Below, piece by piece: positions 40,728-50,656 of a stretch of DNA of 64,000 nt. Both the position numbers and the translations under genes were made by a program. Source of the DNA: Halorubrum coriense DSM 10284. Lineage in GTDB: Archaea; Halobacteriota; Halobacteria; Halobacteriales; Haloferacaceae. The first letter of the stretch is position 1. Each line of letters starts with the position of its first letter. Location of the stretch: positions 286,287 to 350,286 of the forward strand of contig NZ_AOJL01000060.1 of NCBI RefSeq assembly GCF_000337035.1, in the 5' to 3' direction. Under the pieces are notes generated by a model that worked only from the letters and a program-made list of their open reading frames with translations, was not told the DNA's origin and searched no databases.

Positions 40728-42090
40728 TCTGACTCGGATCGTCGGCCGGGGACCGCGGGTCGGTCTGCCGGTCGAAGGCGTCGACACTGGGGGCGTCCGG
40801 CACCTCGGATCCGCCGTCGGTTCGGGCGCGGTCGGTCGACTCGCCGTCTCCGCCGACGTCGATGGCGCCCGCGGCGGCGAGCAGGCGGCCGACGAACAGC
40901 AATTCGGGGCGGCGCTCGACGACGGCGACCCAGACGAAGAGCGCGGGGGGCAACACGATCAGCGACGCGAGGTACGCGAGCGTGATGCTGGCGGCGGTGA
41001 GCAGGTCGAACTGCCCCAGCACGGGCGTGATGGCCAAGACGAGGACGCCCGTCCCGAGCGCGGTCGTCGCCCACGTGCCGGTGAGCGCGCCGCCGGTCCC
41101 GCGGAGCGTGGTGACCACCGCGGCGTCCACGTCGCCGCCGCGCGAGTACTCGTCGTGGAAGCGGTGCGCGACGTGGACGGTGTAGTCCACCCCGAGCCCG
41201 ATGGTGATCGCGAGGATCGTCGCGGTGATCGCGTTGAACGGGATCCCGCCGAGCCGCATCGTGGCGGTGAGCGTCGCGACGGTGACGGGGACGAGCGTGA
41301 CGAGCCCCAGCGTCGGGCTGCGGAGCAGCAGCCAGAACAGCACGACGAGGAACACCGCCGAGAGCCCGAGCGCGGCCGCCAGCGAGACGATCGCCGACTC
41401 GAAGATGGTGTCGGCAACCGCCTGGAACACGACGATCTGCCCGGTCGCGATCGCGTCCCCGCGGTAGCGGTCGGCCACGCGCCGGGCGTCGGCGGCGATC
41501 TCGGCGTCGCTGGCGTCGGACTCGACGGCGTACACGATCCGCGTCGAGCGGTCGTCGTCCGCGAGGTACTCGCCGGTGAAGTCGTCGTACCCCGAGTCGC
41601 GAAGCTCGGCGTAGATCCGGTCGAGGTTCCGGTTCGGGCGGCCGTCGTCGAGCGCAGACGACTCGACGAGCGCCTCGAACTCGGGGCTCTCCCCGGCGTA
41701 CGCGTCGATCGCGCTCTGGACGCTGTCGGTGCTGGCGCGGCCGTCGACCGCGACGAACGTGTCGGGCGGGTCGCGCTCGGCGCGCGCGAGGCTGCGCAGG
41801 GCGGCGTCGCTGATCATGCGCCGCTCGACGTAGATGGTGACGGTGTCGTCCTCGCTCGTGGCGAAGTTGTCGGAGAGGAAGTTGATCGTCCCCGTCGCGG
41901 TGTACTCGCCGGGTTGGAGCGGACCGGGGAGGTAATCGACGTACGCCGGCTCCTCGCTCGGCGGCAGGAAGTCGTCGTCCTCGAAGGTGGTGTCGACGCC
42001 GGCCCCGTACCCCGCGGCGCCGGCCGTGACGAGCAGGACGATCACGAGGAAGACCGCGAGGGCCCGGAACTCCTCGACCGGCTCCTCGCG
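40720..42090 (-). pseudogene. 5'-truncated RND/MMPL-family transporter
   Basis: Only the C-terminal half of a haloarchaeal RND permease is present. About 455 residues run from a helix (FLVIVLLVTAGAAGYGAGVD) through an external domain to five more helices, with the motif LAITIGLGVDYTVHVAHRFH, then a short tail. The N-terminal half (helices 1-6) is missing. Upstream of about 42090 the frame stays open, but the sequence turns into the antisense of another gene fragment and makes no sense as transporter. Full-length relatives have 12 helices. It is probably inactive. Confidence 0.7.
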
Positions 42091-42402
42091 GCGGTCCGGA
42101 GCGGCGTCGACGTCTCCGTCCTCATCTCGCCGAGCGTGTTCGACGACGCGCACGCCGCCGTCGACGAGGACCGCGCGACGCTGACGATCGCGCAGGGTCC
42201 CTTCGAGTTGCGCGTCACGGAGGACGCGTACGGGAACTTCTACCTCATCGACGGCGAGGAGGTGTGTCTGGAGGTCGCCGACCCGCTCTCGCCCGACCGG
42301 CTGTTCGGCATGCTCGACCTCCGCGACCGAGGGTTCGCGGCGCGCGTGAACGACGGCTTCGAGGCCGCGTGGGCCGAGGGGATGGTCGTCGACGAGGTGT
42401 GA
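42067..42402 (+). pseudogene. 3' fragment of a transcriptional regulator (TrmB/PLD-like)
   Basis: A plus-strand fragment of about 110 residues ending at TGA 42402: ELLDRLLAAVRSGVDVSVLI, then FELRVTEDAYGNFYLIDGEE and DGFEAAWAEGMVVDEV. This looks like the C-terminal ligand domain of haloarchaeal TrmB-like regulators, without any helix-turn-helix part. There is no start codon of its own and it abuts the truncated transporter head-to-head. Confidence 0.55.
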
Positions 42403-42556
42403 CGTCGGCGGAGACGTCCTCTCGCCGACGGAGCGCGGGTCGCGTGTCTCGCGTAGAAGAACGGATCGCGACCTGTTGGTCGCGCTCGTTATCAATCCCG
42501 ATATTGAAGGGGCGCGCTTTTATCCGCCCGCGTGCGTACGACCGATAGAACAGATA

Positions 42557-44266
42557 GTGACCCTCCGTCCATCCGACACGTCGACGCCGGACCGCGGCGG
42601 CGACGAGGGCGACACCCCCGGGGTCGACGACCGGAGCACGGCCGACGCACCGACCGACGACGCCGAGCGATCGGCTCGGCCGACGGGACGCGTCGGGGGC
42701 GGAGCGGCGTCGGGCGGCCCCGAGACCGCCGACCACGCGTCAGAGGCGGTCGACCCGTCGCCCGGGGGCGGGCGCTCCTCCGGAGAGGGGCGGTCGCCCG
42801 AGGCGGACCGGTTCCTGCTCGCCGTCGCCGTGGACGGCGAGGTGCTGTTCGCCGGGCCGTCGGTCCCGGACGTCGTCGGCGTCGAGCGCGACGCGCTCGT
42901 CGGGAGCGACCTCCTCGACCGCGTCCACCCGAGCGACCGCGACCCGGTGGCCGACGCGCTGTCGGCGGTCGCGACGACCCGGACGGTCACCCACCGCGTC
43001 CGCCGCGCGAGCGGCGGGTACGCGTGGGTCGAGTCGGTCGTCGACGAGGAGCTCGCCCCGGAGTTCGGCGGGCGGATCGTCACGGTCCGCCGCGTGGACG
43101 TCGACCGGACCTTCCCGGAGCGCTACCGCGCCTTCCTCGAGTACGGCAGCGACCTCGTCACGGTCGTCGACGACGACGGCCTCATCGTCTACGAGAGCCC
43201 CTCCGTCGAGGAGGTGCTCGGCTACGAGCAGGGGTCGACCGTCGGGCGCTCCCCGCTCGGGTACGTCCACCCGGACGACCGCGAACGCGTGACGGAGCGG
43301 TTCTATCGCGCGCTCAACGAGCCCGACGCGGCGCCCACGCTGGAGTACCGCTACCGCGCCGCCGACGGCGACTGGGTCTGGCTGGAGTCGCGGACGCGCT
43401 CGCTGCCGGCCGACAGTCCGGTCGGCGAACTGCTCGTCAACTCCCGCGACGTCAGCGCGCGGAAGGCCCGCGAGCGGCGGCTCACCGACCGCAACGAGCG
43501 GCTCGACCGCTTCGCGAGCATCGTCTCGCACGACCTCCGGAACCCGCTGTCCGTGATCCGCGGGTCGATGGAGATGGCGCGGCTGCGCGGCGAGACCGAC
43601 CCCCTCGAACGGGGGGAGCGCGCCGTCGACCGGATCGACCAGCTCGTCTCGGAGCTGCTCACCCTCGCCCGACAGGGGACCGGGATGGACGATCCCACCC
43701 AGTTCGCGCTCGCGAGCGTCGCCCGCGACGCCTGGGAGACCGCCGCCGAGGGCGACGCCGACGCGGAGCTGGTCGTCGCCCGCGACGCGCGGGTGTACGG
43801 CGACCGGGGGCGGATGCGACAGGCCCTCGAGAACCTGTTCCGCAACGCGACCGAGCACGCGCGGCCGCCCGACGCCGCGGGCGAGTCACCCGGCGACGAC
43901 GCCGCGGACGGGACGCGGGACGACGCCGCGGCCGAGGCGTCGGACGACGACCCGCTCACGGTCCTCGTGACGGCCACGGACGGCGGGTTCCTCGTGGCCG
44001 ACGACGGGACCGGCGTCGACCCCGACGACCGGGGGTCGGTGTTCGACTCGGGGTTCACCACCCGGGCGGACGGGACCGGGTACGGGCTCGACATCGTCCG
44101 CGAGGTCGTCGAGGCGCACGGGTGGACGATCGAACTCCGCCGCGACGCCGACGGCCACATCGGGCTCCCGGACGGGCGGCGGCTCCGGCCCCCGGAGGGC
44201 GCGTGTTTCGAGGTGTGTGCCCCCGGTCCGGCCGACGCCGACCCGGACGAGCCGTGGATCGACTGA
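42557..44266 (+). CDS. PAS-domain sensor histidine kinase
   Basis: A 569-residue soluble kinase starting at GTG 42557; CTTTTATCC at 42517-42525 serves as TATA. After an 80-residue disordered, acidic N terminus come two PAS-like domains (about 85-185 and 188-305; the second has YESPSVEEVLGYEQG and YRYRAADGDWVWLES). The phospho-acceptor His is at about 325 in [14 protein letters not shown]-box QALENLFRNATEHA, G1 VADDGTGVDPDD and G2 GTGYGLDIVREV complete the kinase. A disordered insert separates the N- and G1-boxes. No response regulator adjoins. Confidence 0.92.
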   Translation: MTLRPSDTSTPDRGGDEGDTPGVDDRSTADAPTDDAERSARPTGRVGGGAASGGPETADHASEAVDPSPGGGRSSGEGRSPEADRFLLAVAVDGEVLFAGPSVPDVVGVERDALVGSDLLDRVHPSDRDPVADALSAVATTRTVTHRVRRASGGYAWVESVVDEELAPEFGGRIVTVRRVDVDRTFPERYRAFLEYGSDLVTVVDDDGLIVYESPSVEEVLGYEQGSTVGRSPLGYVHPDDRERVTERFYRALNEPDAAPTLEYRYRAADGDWVWLESRTRSLPADSPVGELLVNSRDVSARKARERRLTDRNERLDRFASIVSHDLRNPLSVIRGSMEMARLRGETDPLERGERAVDRIDQLVSELLTLARQGTGMDDPTQFALASVARDAWETAAEGDADAELVVARDARVYGDRGRMRQALENLFRNATEHARPPDAAGESPGDDAADGTRDDAAAEASDDDPLTVLVTATDGGFLVADDGTGVDPDDRGSVFDSGFTTRADGTGYGLDIVREVVEAHGWTIELRRDADGHIGLPDGRRLRPPEGACFEVCAPGPADADPDEPWID

Positions 44267-44313
44267 GACCGGGAAGCCACCGCGTTTATTCCCCGCGGCC
44301 GCCAATTCGACGC

Positions 44314-44838
44314 GTGAGCGTCGCCGACGTCACGATCCGACGGGCCGACCGCGCCGACCTCCTCACGGTGGTCCGGATCGAGCGCGCCTGCTTCTCGGAC
44401 CCGTGGCCCCACGACGCCTTCGAGCGGCTCCTCGACGAGCCGGCGTTCCTCGTGGCGGAGCGGTCGGGCGCGGTCGCCGGGTTCGTCGTCGCCGACCGGA
44501 CGCCGAACCACGGCCGCGACATCGGCCACGTGAAGGACCTCGCCGTCCGCCCCGACGCCCGCGGCGAGGGGATCGGGCGGACCCTCCTGCGGTCGGCGCT
44601 GGCGCGGCTCCGCGCGACCGGCGTGGCCGTCGTCCGGCTGGAGGTGCGCGAGGGGAACGACACCGCCCGGTCGCTGTACGCCGACGAGGGGTTCGAACCG
44701 ATCCGGCGGGTCGGCGGGTACTACCGCGACGGCGAGGACGCGCTCGTCCTCGTCGTCGACCTCGCGGAGTGGGCCGACGGGGAGGGCCCGGGCGGCGGCG
44801 CGCGGTCTGGCGGCGACGACGACACAAAGACGAGGTAA
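44314..44838 (+). CDS. rimI: RimI-like GNAT N-acetyltransferase
   Basis: A 174-residue GNAT. IERACFSDPWPHDAFERLL is typical of RimI; the acetyl-CoA loop is VRPDARGEGIGRTLL (the R/QxxGxG/A form) and LEVREGNDTARSLYADEGFE is the usual C-terminal strand and Tyr. RimI/Ard1-type enzymes acetylate protein N termini, in archaea widely. GTG 44314 is used because GTTTATT lies at 44284-44290, 24-30 nt upstream. The extra C-terminal 25 residues are acidic and disordered. Confidence 0.9.
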   Translation: MSVADVTIRRADRADLLTVVRIERACFSDPWPHDAFERLLDEPAFLVAERSGAVAGFVVADRTPNHGRDIGHVKDLAVRPDARGEGIGRTLLRSALARLRATGVAVVRLEVREGNDTARSLYADEGFEPIRRVGGYYRDGEDALVLVVDLAEWADGEGPGGGARSGGDDDTKTR

Positions 44839-44911
44839 CGCACCGCACGCCTATCGGCTCGTCGCGCGGGGTTTGCCAAGGCTTAGTGTCGGGGAGGCCG
44901 ACCGAAACGGT

Positions 44912-46711
44912 ATGAGTTCGGTTCCCGAGCGATCCGAGATCGACGCCGAGTACAAGTGGGACCTCGACGGCATCTACGCCGACGACGAGGCGTGGGAGGC
45001 CGCCTACGAGACCGTTTCCGGCCGTGTCGACGAGCTGCGCGACTACGAGGGGCGCGCCGTCGAGGACGCCGCGACCCTCCTCGAACTGCTCGAACTGCGC
45101 GAGGACATCTTCCGCGAGCTCCGGCAGGTGATGACGTACGCTCAGCTTCGCAGCGCCGAGGACACGCGGGACCAAGAGTATCAGGCGATGTCGGCGAAGG
45201 CGTCGTCGCTCGGCTCCGAGGCGTCGAGCGCGGTCTCCTACCTCGAGCCGGAGATCCAGTCGCTGACCGAGGGGGACGTCGAAGCGTTCCTCGACGACGA
45301 GCCCGCGCTCGCGACGTACGAGCACTACCTCGACGACGTGCTGCGGAAGAAGCCGCACACGCGGTCGAGCGAGGTCGAGGAGGTGCTCGCCGACCTCTCT
45401 GAGGTCACCGACGCGCCGAGCGAGATCTACTCGATGCTGACGAACGCCGACATGACCTACGGCGTCGTCGAGGACCCCGACGGCGAGGACGTCGAGATCA
45501 CGCAGGCGAACTTCACGAAGCTCCAGACGAACCCGGACCGCGAGTTCCGCGAGCGCGTCCACGAGACGTTCTACGACGAGTGGGCCGACGTGCGCAACAC
45601 GGTCGGCACGTCGCTGGAGAAGGCCGTCCGCGAGCACGTCACGAGCGCCGAGATCCGCGACTACGACTCCGCGCGCGCCGCCGCGCTCGACGGTTCGAAC
45701 GTCCCCGTCGCGGTGTACGACACGCTCGTCGACACCGTCGACGACAACCTCGACGTGCTCCACCGCCACGCCGACCTGAAGGCCGGGGCGCTCGGCGTCG
45801 ACCAACTAGAGAGCCACGACCTCTACATGTCGCTGACGGGCGATCAGGGCCCCGACGTGGAGTACGAACAGGCCCGCGAGTGGGTGATCGAGGCGGTCGC
45901 GCCGCTGGGCGACGAGTATCAAGAGCGGCTGGCCGAGGGGCTCGACTCGCGCTGGGTCGACGTGTACGAGAACCGCGGGAAGCGCTCGGGCGCGTTCTCC
46001 TCGGGCACGTACGACACCCAGCCGTACATCATGATGAACTATCAAGACGACATCGCCTCGATGTACACGCTGGCCCACGAGCTCGGCCACTCGATGCACT
46101 CGGAGCTGGCGGGCGACGAGCAGCCGTGGCACGACGCCAGCTACGAGATCTTCGTCGCCGAGATCGCGTCGACGGTCAACGAGACCCTGCTCACCCACCA
46201 CCTGCTCGACACGGTCGAGGACGACGAACTCCGCACCCACGTCCTCGACGAGTACCTCGAGCGCTTCCGCTCCACCCTCTTCCGCCAGACGATGTTCGCG
46301 ACGTTCGAACAGCGGATCCACGAGCGCGTGGAGGCCGGCGACGCGCTCACGCCCGACGCGTTCGACGAGATCTACGGCGACCTGAAGGGCGACTACTACG
46401 CGCCCGCCGAGCTCACGGGCGGCATCGAGCGCGAGTGGCAGCGCATTCCGCACTTCTACTACGACTTCTACGTCTACCAGTACGCGACCGGCATCTCCGC
46501 CGCGGCCGCCATCGTCGAGCGCGTCCTCGACGAGGGCGACGCGGCCGCCGCCGACTACCGTGAGATGCTGAAGGCGGGCGGCTCCGAGTACCCGCTCGAC
46601 GTCGTCGAGCTCGCCGGCATCGACATGGCCTCGCCCGACCCGATCGAGTCCGCCGTCGGCGTCTACGACGAGTACCTCGACGAGATCGCGACGCTGCTCG
46701 ACCTGGAGTAA
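44912..46711 (+). CDS. pepF: Oligoendopeptidase F (M3B peptidase)
   Basis: A 599-residue zinc peptidase that cleaves oligopeptides in the cytoplasm. The active site is LAHELGHSMHSE (HExxH) with the third Glu some 27 residues later in FVAEIAS. The N-terminal helical part starts with IDAEYKWDLDGIYADDEAWE, typical of PepF. Length matches the family. ATG 44912 is used; the frame is open upstream to 44873 but GGCTTAGTG, about 28 nt before 44912, fits a TATA box. Confidence 0.95.
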   Translation: MSSVPERSEIDAEYKWDLDGIYADDEAWEAAYETVSGRVDELRDYEGRAVEDAATLLELLELREDIFRELRQVMTYAQLRSAEDTRDQEYQAMSAKASSLGSEASSAVSYLEPEIQSLTEGDVEAFLDDEPALATYEHYLDDVLRKKPHTRSSEVEEVLADLSEVTDAPSEIYSMLTNADMTYGVVEDPDGEDVEITQANFTKLQTNPDREFRERVHETFYDEWADVRNTVGTSLEKAVREHVTSAEIRDYDSARAAALDGSNVPVAVYDTLVDTVDDNLDVLHRHADLKAGALGVDQLESHDLYMSLTGDQGPDVEYEQAREWVIEAVAPLGDEYQERLAEGLDSRWVDVYENRGKRSGAFSSGTYDTQPYIMMNYQDDIASMYTLAHELGHSMHSELAGDEQPWHDASYEIFVAEIASTVNETLLTHHLLDTVEDDELRTHVLDEYLERFRSTLFRQTMFATFEQRIHERVEAGDALTPDAFDEIYGDLKGDYYAPAELTGGIEREWQRIPHFYYDFYVYQYATGISAAAAIVERVLDEGDAAAADYREMLKAGGSEYPLDVVELAGIDMASPDPIESAVGVYDEYLDEIATLLDLE

Positions 46712-46825
46712 CGCCGTCGCCGGGGGGCGGCCGACCCCCTCGACGGACCGGCGCAGTGCGGGCCCCGAACGACCGAGCGGGCGACCCAAAGCCTATGATT
46801 CGCTCGACCGAACCCGCCCGCCGAG

Positions 46826-47302
46826 ATGGACCGCAGGCTGCTCGCCCTCCCGGGTGCCCTCTTCCTCTTCTTGCTGCTCGCGGACCCGAGCGTCGTCGGC
46901 TGGGAGGCGACGCTCCGCGCGGGACCGGGGCTCGAACGACACCCGGCCGTGAACGCGACCGACCTCCCCGGGAGATGCGCCGAGACCGCCGTCGCGCTCG
47001 CCGACGGCCGCAACGTCTCGGTCCGTGGGTATCGAGTCGCCCCCGACTCCCTCGACCTCCTCGTCGAACGCACGTCGGTCTCCGGGGAGTGGGCGCTCGG
47101 CGACGCGAACTGCGCGGCCCGGCTCAGCGGCGTCGACGACCTGCGCGTCGACGGCGAATCGTATCGGGTACTCGGCGAGTACTCGCGCGAGCGGCTTGAC
47201 CGAAGCCCGGCGTTCGGACTTGCGAGGCTCGGGAGCGGGCTCGCCGGCGTCGGACTGCTCGCGGTCGGTCTGCTTGCGACCGTTCACCGAGAATTCGAGT
47301 AA
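46826..47302 (+). CDS. Hypothetical protein with two membrane helices
   Basis: A 158-residue protein. Helix 1 (about 4-20, LLALPGALFLFLLLADP) may be a signal anchor and helix 2 lies at about 132-151, just before the end. Between them is a beta-rich extracellular region with two Cys (about 52 and 93) that could form a disulfide. No family recognised. A six-T run follows 4 bp after the stop. Confidence 0.7.
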   Translation: MDRRLLALPGALFLFLLLADPSVVGWEATLRAGPGLERHPAVNATDLPGRCAETAVALADGRNVSVRGYRVAPDSLDLLVERTSVSGEWALGDANCAARLSGVDDLRVDGESYRVLGEYSRERLDRSPAFGLARLGSGLAGVGLLAVGLLATVHREFE

Positions 47303-47306
47303 CGGG

Positions 47307-47312
47307 TTTTTT
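47307..47312 (+). terminator. Oligo-T terminator
   Basis: TTTTTT starts 5 bp after the stop codon of the gene at 46826-47302. In archaea a T-run alone can end transcription, and such runs are rare in this GC-rich DNA. It separates that gene from the structured repeat at 47328. Confidence 0.5.
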
Positions 47313-47327
47313 GAATGCGGCGCGGCG

Positions 47328-47581
47328 GCGCGTGCCTGCGAGCGGCCGCCTCCGGCGGCCGCGAAGCCAGCACGCGCGAGGGAGTCAGTCGCCGGAGCGA
47401 AGCGACGGCGACTGACGAGGCTGGGGAGGCGTGAGGTGCCGTGCGGTCGCGGTCGGGTGGGACTCAAAGGGGCAGCCGTGAGGCGGGCGCAGGCGACGCG
47501 AGCACCGCAGGGAGCGAACGTAGTGAGCGACCGAGGAGCGCGGCGAGCGTGCGCCCGTCTCACGGCTGGGGCTTTGGAGGT
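47328..47581 (+). ncRNA. Structured repeat, copy A (candidate RNA element)
   Basis: This fills the 380-bp gap 47303-47682 and is homologous to 61680-61981. It has an 8-bp stem GCGCGTGC/GCACGCGC (47328-47335 with 47370-47377), an 11-bp hairpin (47384-47394 with 47406-47416) around the loop GAGCGAAGCGA, the linker GAGGCTGGGGAGG, and an 18-bp stem (47474-47491 with 47550-47567) followed by GGGGCTTTGG. Stems differ between copies but pairing is kept. No credible reading frame. It may be transcribed RNA or a mobile repeat. Confidence 0.6.
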
Positions 47582-47682
47582 GTCCGCCGAGACGATAGTA
47601 ACCGCGTACCCCCGAACAACAACGACGACGTACGAGTATCGAGGCGACACGCCTTAGCCCGCGGACACAGTAAGACGTACAT

Positions 47683-47940
47683 ATGGCCTCCGAGGCGTGC
47701 GACGTCTGCGAGCGGTCCGTGCGGATCGCCGGCGGGATCGGCGACCTGTGGAACTTCGCGTTCGAGTCGACGCAGGGGCTGACCCTCGAACTCACCGACG
47801 GCTCGGAGTTCTTCCTCTGTTTCGACTGTATGGAGCGACTCCCCGACGACCACGAGCCGACCGCCGAGGACGTCGCCGACCTCCGCGAGCGCACCGACCC
47901 GGTCGAGGAGGACGGGAACCACTTCTGGCACTGGAAATAA
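47683..47940 (+). CDS. Small protein with two CxxC pairs
   Basis: An 85-residue acidic protein: ACDVCERSVRIAGGIGDLWN followed later by FFLCFDCMERL. The two CxxC pairs, about 40 residues apart, should bind one zinc ion. The C terminus is acidic and ends HFWHWK. It resembles small haloarchaeal zinc proteins of unknown function. It starts 101 bp after copy A of the structured repeat and converges with the permease gene. Confidence 0.8.
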   Translation: MASEACDVCERSVRIAGGIGDLWNFAFESTQGLTLELTDGSEFFLCFDCMERLPDDHEPTAEDVADLRERTDPVEEDGNHFWHWK

Positions 47941-47988
47941 CGGAAGTTCGGGGAGTCCCTCACCGAATAGAAGAGCGAAACCGCCGCG

Positions 47989-50367
47989 TCAGTCCGCCTT
48001 CGATTCCTCGCCCGCGGGCTCGTCGATCTCCGGCGTCGAGGGGTTCGGTTCGACGCCCGTGTCCGCCGGCGTCTCCGTCGTGTCGGTGATGTCGTTCTTC
48101 CGCGCGCCCCCGCCGAACAGGCGGTCGAGGATGCCGCGGTCGCTGCGCTTCTCCGCGAGCAGCACGGAACACTCCACCTCGTTGAGCACGTCCAAGACGA
48201 GCGATCCGCTGACGAGCCGCGAGAGCAGTCCCTTCTCGGTCGCGCCGACGATGAGCATCGTGGCGTCGCGGGCGGCCCGCTCGATGCTCGTCTCGACGTC
48301 GCCCGTCTCGATCCGCAGCGAGGCGTCGGAGAGGTCGTGGGCGTCGGCCCACTCGGAGAGGAACGCGCGCCCCGCCGCCTCCTCGCCGGGCTCCGCGACG
48401 TGGAGCAGCGTGACCTCGCCGCCGAACTCGGTCTGGAGCATCTTCGCGACCGCGCCGGAGAGGTCGGAGGCCGGTCCGCCGGCGGTCGGGACGAGGATCC
48501 GCGAGGCGTCGAAGCCGCGGTCGCGGAACACGAGGAAGTCCGAGGGGAGCGAGTACGCCAGCTCGTCGACGGCGGACTCGGCGCGCCCCGGCGCGCCGTG
48601 AGAGTCCTCGCCCCAGCCCATCACGGCCATGTCCGCGCCGTAGGTGCGCGCGGCGTCGAACACTTCCTCGAACACGCGGTGGGAGAGGACGACGTGGGTC
48701 TCGACGTCGACGCCGAACGTCTCGGCGTCCTCGCGGGCCTGATCGAGGAGCCCGTGCGCCGCCTCGTGCGCGCCGCGGTCGCGCGCCGCCTCCAGCGACG
48801 TCTGGTCGGGGACGTTCGCGATGTTGACCGCGACGACGGTCCCGTCGCGCTGTTTGGCGATGGCGGACGCGAGCGTGATCAGGTGTTTCTCGGTCGCGGG
48901 GTTCGCGAGCGGCACCATCACACGGTAGTCGTCGCCGCTCGGCTGGACCGACGTCGCGGCCGACACGGCCGCCTTCGGCAGTTCGTCGGAGCGGTCGAGG
49001 ATCCACGTCCCGAGCACGCCGCGCGACTCCACTTTCCCGCGGGCGTACAGCAGGTACCAGAGCAGCGCGAAGGCGACGAGGCCGCCGGAGATGGCGATGA
49101 TCCGCGGCTCGATGTAGATTATCAGCGCGAACGACGACACCGCGCCGATTATCGGTACGATCGGGTACAGCGGGACCTCGAAGTCGGGGTCGTACCCCTC
49201 GACGCCCGACTCGCGCATCACGATGAGCGCGATGTTGAGCAGCCCGTAGACGACGAGGTGAAGCACGGAGCCCATCGTCGACAGCGACTCGACGCTCCCC
49301 GCGACGAGGAAGAGGAGGATGAGCGCGCCGGTGAGCGCGATCGACTTGTACGGCGTCCCGAACCGGTCGTGGATCTCGTTGAGCGAGGGCGTGACGATCT
49401 TCTCGCGGCCCATCGCGAAGTTGATCCGCGACGACGAGAGGATGGACGCGTTCGCCGAGGAGGCGGTCGCGAGCAGGCCGCCGATCAGGAGCATTCCCGC
49501 CCCGACCGCGCCGAGCGAGAAGCCGAATATCTCGTAGTTGCCGAAGAGGAGTCTGGCGGCGTCGACCACCGCGGTCTCGTTGTTCGCGACGAGTTCGTTC
49601 GGCACCGCCGCGAGTAGCACCAGCAGGAACAGCGCGTAGACGACCGTGACGATGACGACCGACCCGAGCACCGCGAGCGGGAGGTTGCGGCCGGGGTCTT
49701 TGATCTCCTCGGCGACCGAGGTGATCTGGACGAAGCCGAGGTACGAGACGAAGATGACCCCCGTCACCGGGAGGACCTGGCTCGTCGTGCCCGGCGGCGC
49801 GAGGGGTCGCAGCGACGACATCTCGGCGTTCAGCAGGCCGACGACCGTGAAGACGGCGAGGATCCCGAGCAGCGACATGACGATGACGATCTGGAGCCCG
49901 CCGGTCTCCTTCGCGCCGAAGTAGTTGACCGCGATGAAGAGCAGCGCGCCGGCGAGCCCGATCACCTGCGCCGCCTCCAGCGTCACGACGCCGAGCCCGA
50001 TCGGTCCGAGCCCGACGAGCGCGTTGACGTACTCGCCGAAGCCGTACATGTAGAACGCGGAGGCGAACGCGAGCCCGAGCCAGTTCGCCCAGCCCGCGAC
50101 GGAGCCGAACATCGGGCCGAGCGCGCGGTTGACGTAGAAGTACGCGCCGCCGGACTTCGGCATCGCCGTCCCCAGTTCGGAGGCCGACAGCGCGGTGAAC
50201 AGGGCGATCACGCCGCCGAGGACGAACGTGAACGCCGCGAGCGGGCCGGCGCGGGCGACCGCGGTGCCGGGCAGCACGAAGATCCCGGCCCCGATCATCG
50301 TCCCGATCCCGATCGTAAGCGCCGCGAGCGGACCGAGGTCCTTCGCGAGTTCCTCGTCGCCGCTCAC
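47989..50367 (-). CDS. APC-family amino-acid permease fused to two Usp domains
   Basis: A 792-residue protein. Residues about 10-440 are an APC permease with some 12 helices; the N-terminal substrate loop is [19 protein letters not shown]. Then come two universal-stress-protein domains: the first at about 460-610 ([20 protein letters not shown]), the second at about 620-745 with [16 protein letters not shown] near its nucleotide site. It probably takes up amino acids with nucleotide-dependent control by the Usp part. The start is taken at GTG 50367, which overlaps the stop of a 15-codon upstream ORF. Confidence 0.9.
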   Translation of the reverse strand: MSGDEELAKDLGPLAALTIGIGTMIGAGIFVLPGTAVARAGPLAAFTFVLGGVIALFTALSASELGTAMPKSGGAYFYVNRALGPMFGSVAGWANWLGLAFASAFYMYGFGEYVNALVGLGPIGLGVVTLEAAQVIGLAGALLFIAVNYFGAKETGGLQIVIVMSLLGILAVFTVVGLLNAEMSSLRPLAPPGTTSQVLPVTGVIFVSYLGFVQITSVAEEIKDPGRNLPLAVLGSVVIVTVVYALFLLVLLAAVPNELVANNETAVVDAARLLFGNYEIFGFSLGAVGAGMLLIGGLLATASSANASILSSSRINFAMGREKIVTPSLNEIHDRFGTPYKSIALTGALILLFLVAGSVESLSTMGSVLHLVVYGLLNIALIVMRESGVEGYDPDFEVPLYPIVPIIGAVSSFALIIYIEPRIIAISGGLVAFALLWYLLYARGKVESRGVLGTWILDRSDELPKAAVSAATSVQPSGDDYRVMVPLANPATEKHLITLASAIAKQRDGTVVAVNIANVPDQTSLEAARDRGAHEAAHGLLDQAREDAETFGVDVETHVVLSHRVFEEVFDAARTYGADMAVMGWGEDSHGAPGRAESAVDELAYSLPSDFLVFRDRGFDASRILVPTAGGPASDLSGAVAKMLQTEFGGEVTLLHVAEPGEEAAGRAFLSEWADAHDLSDASLRIETGDVETSIERAARDATMLIVGATEKGLLSRLVSGSLVLDVLNEVECSVLLAEKRSDRGILDRLFGGGARKNDITDTTETPADTGVEPNPSTPEIDEPAGEESKAD

Positions 50368-50411
50368 GGCGGGCCACCCCGGGCGGTTGGGACTCTCCGT
50401 GTCTGTATCAT
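50364..50411 (-). CDS. 15-codon leaderless upstream ORF
   Basis: ATG at 50411 follows a TATA box (50432-50444) by the distance expected for a leaderless mRNA. The ORF reads [15 protein letters not shown] and its TGA overlaps the permease GTG as GTGA. It may allow ribosomes to reach the permease start by coupling, or act in attenuation. An alternative is that the permease itself starts at an in-frame TTG near 50418. Confidence 0.45.
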   Translation of the reverse strand: MIQTRRVPTARGGPP

Positions 50412-50431
50412 ACCACAATTCTCTGCTCTGT

Positions 50432-50444
50432 GCGTATAAATACG
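50432..50444 (-). promoter_or_regulatory. TATA box of the permease transcript
   Basis: GTATTTATACGCA on the minus strand lies 21-33 nt upstream of ATG 50411 but 65-77 nt upstream of the permease GTG. This places the mRNA 5' end at the short upstream ORF rather than at the permease start. Confidence 0.6.
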
Positions 50445-50514
50445 GTTGATCCGGGCAACGCCGCCGTGGTCGCCTTTCGACCGCCCCGGCCGGGCTTCCG
50501 GACGACCCGGCCGT

Positions 50515-50560
50515 CCGCCGACGAGACCGTGCCGCCGCCGACGAGACCGTGCCTCCGCCG
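50515..50560 (+). repeat. Short 20-bp tandem repeat
   Basis: The unit CCGCCGACGAGACCGTGC occurs twice, with period 20 (ACGAGACCGT at 50521 and 50541), followed by a partial third copy. It lies in the 245-bp gap between the permease promoter and the aminotransferase gene. It is probably a slippage repeat. Confidence 0.5.
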
Positions 50561-50656
50561 ACCCGGCCGCCGTCGTCGCCTCCCCGAGCCGACCGTGCCG
50601 GTTTTTGAACGGAACACAAGGACCATACCCTCACGCGTCCCGGTACGATCCAACAG

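Noticed and set aside
40651-42066. Plus-strand frame upstream of the regulator fragment, opposite the transporter
   Set aside because: Only the last about 110 codons look like protein; the earlier part is the antisense of the transporter and is Arg/Asp/Gly-rich noise.
47303-47650. Possible small proteins within copy A of the structured repeat
   Set aside because: Frames on both strands read as Arg/Ala/Pro-rich sequence and the conservation between copies follows base pairing, not codons.
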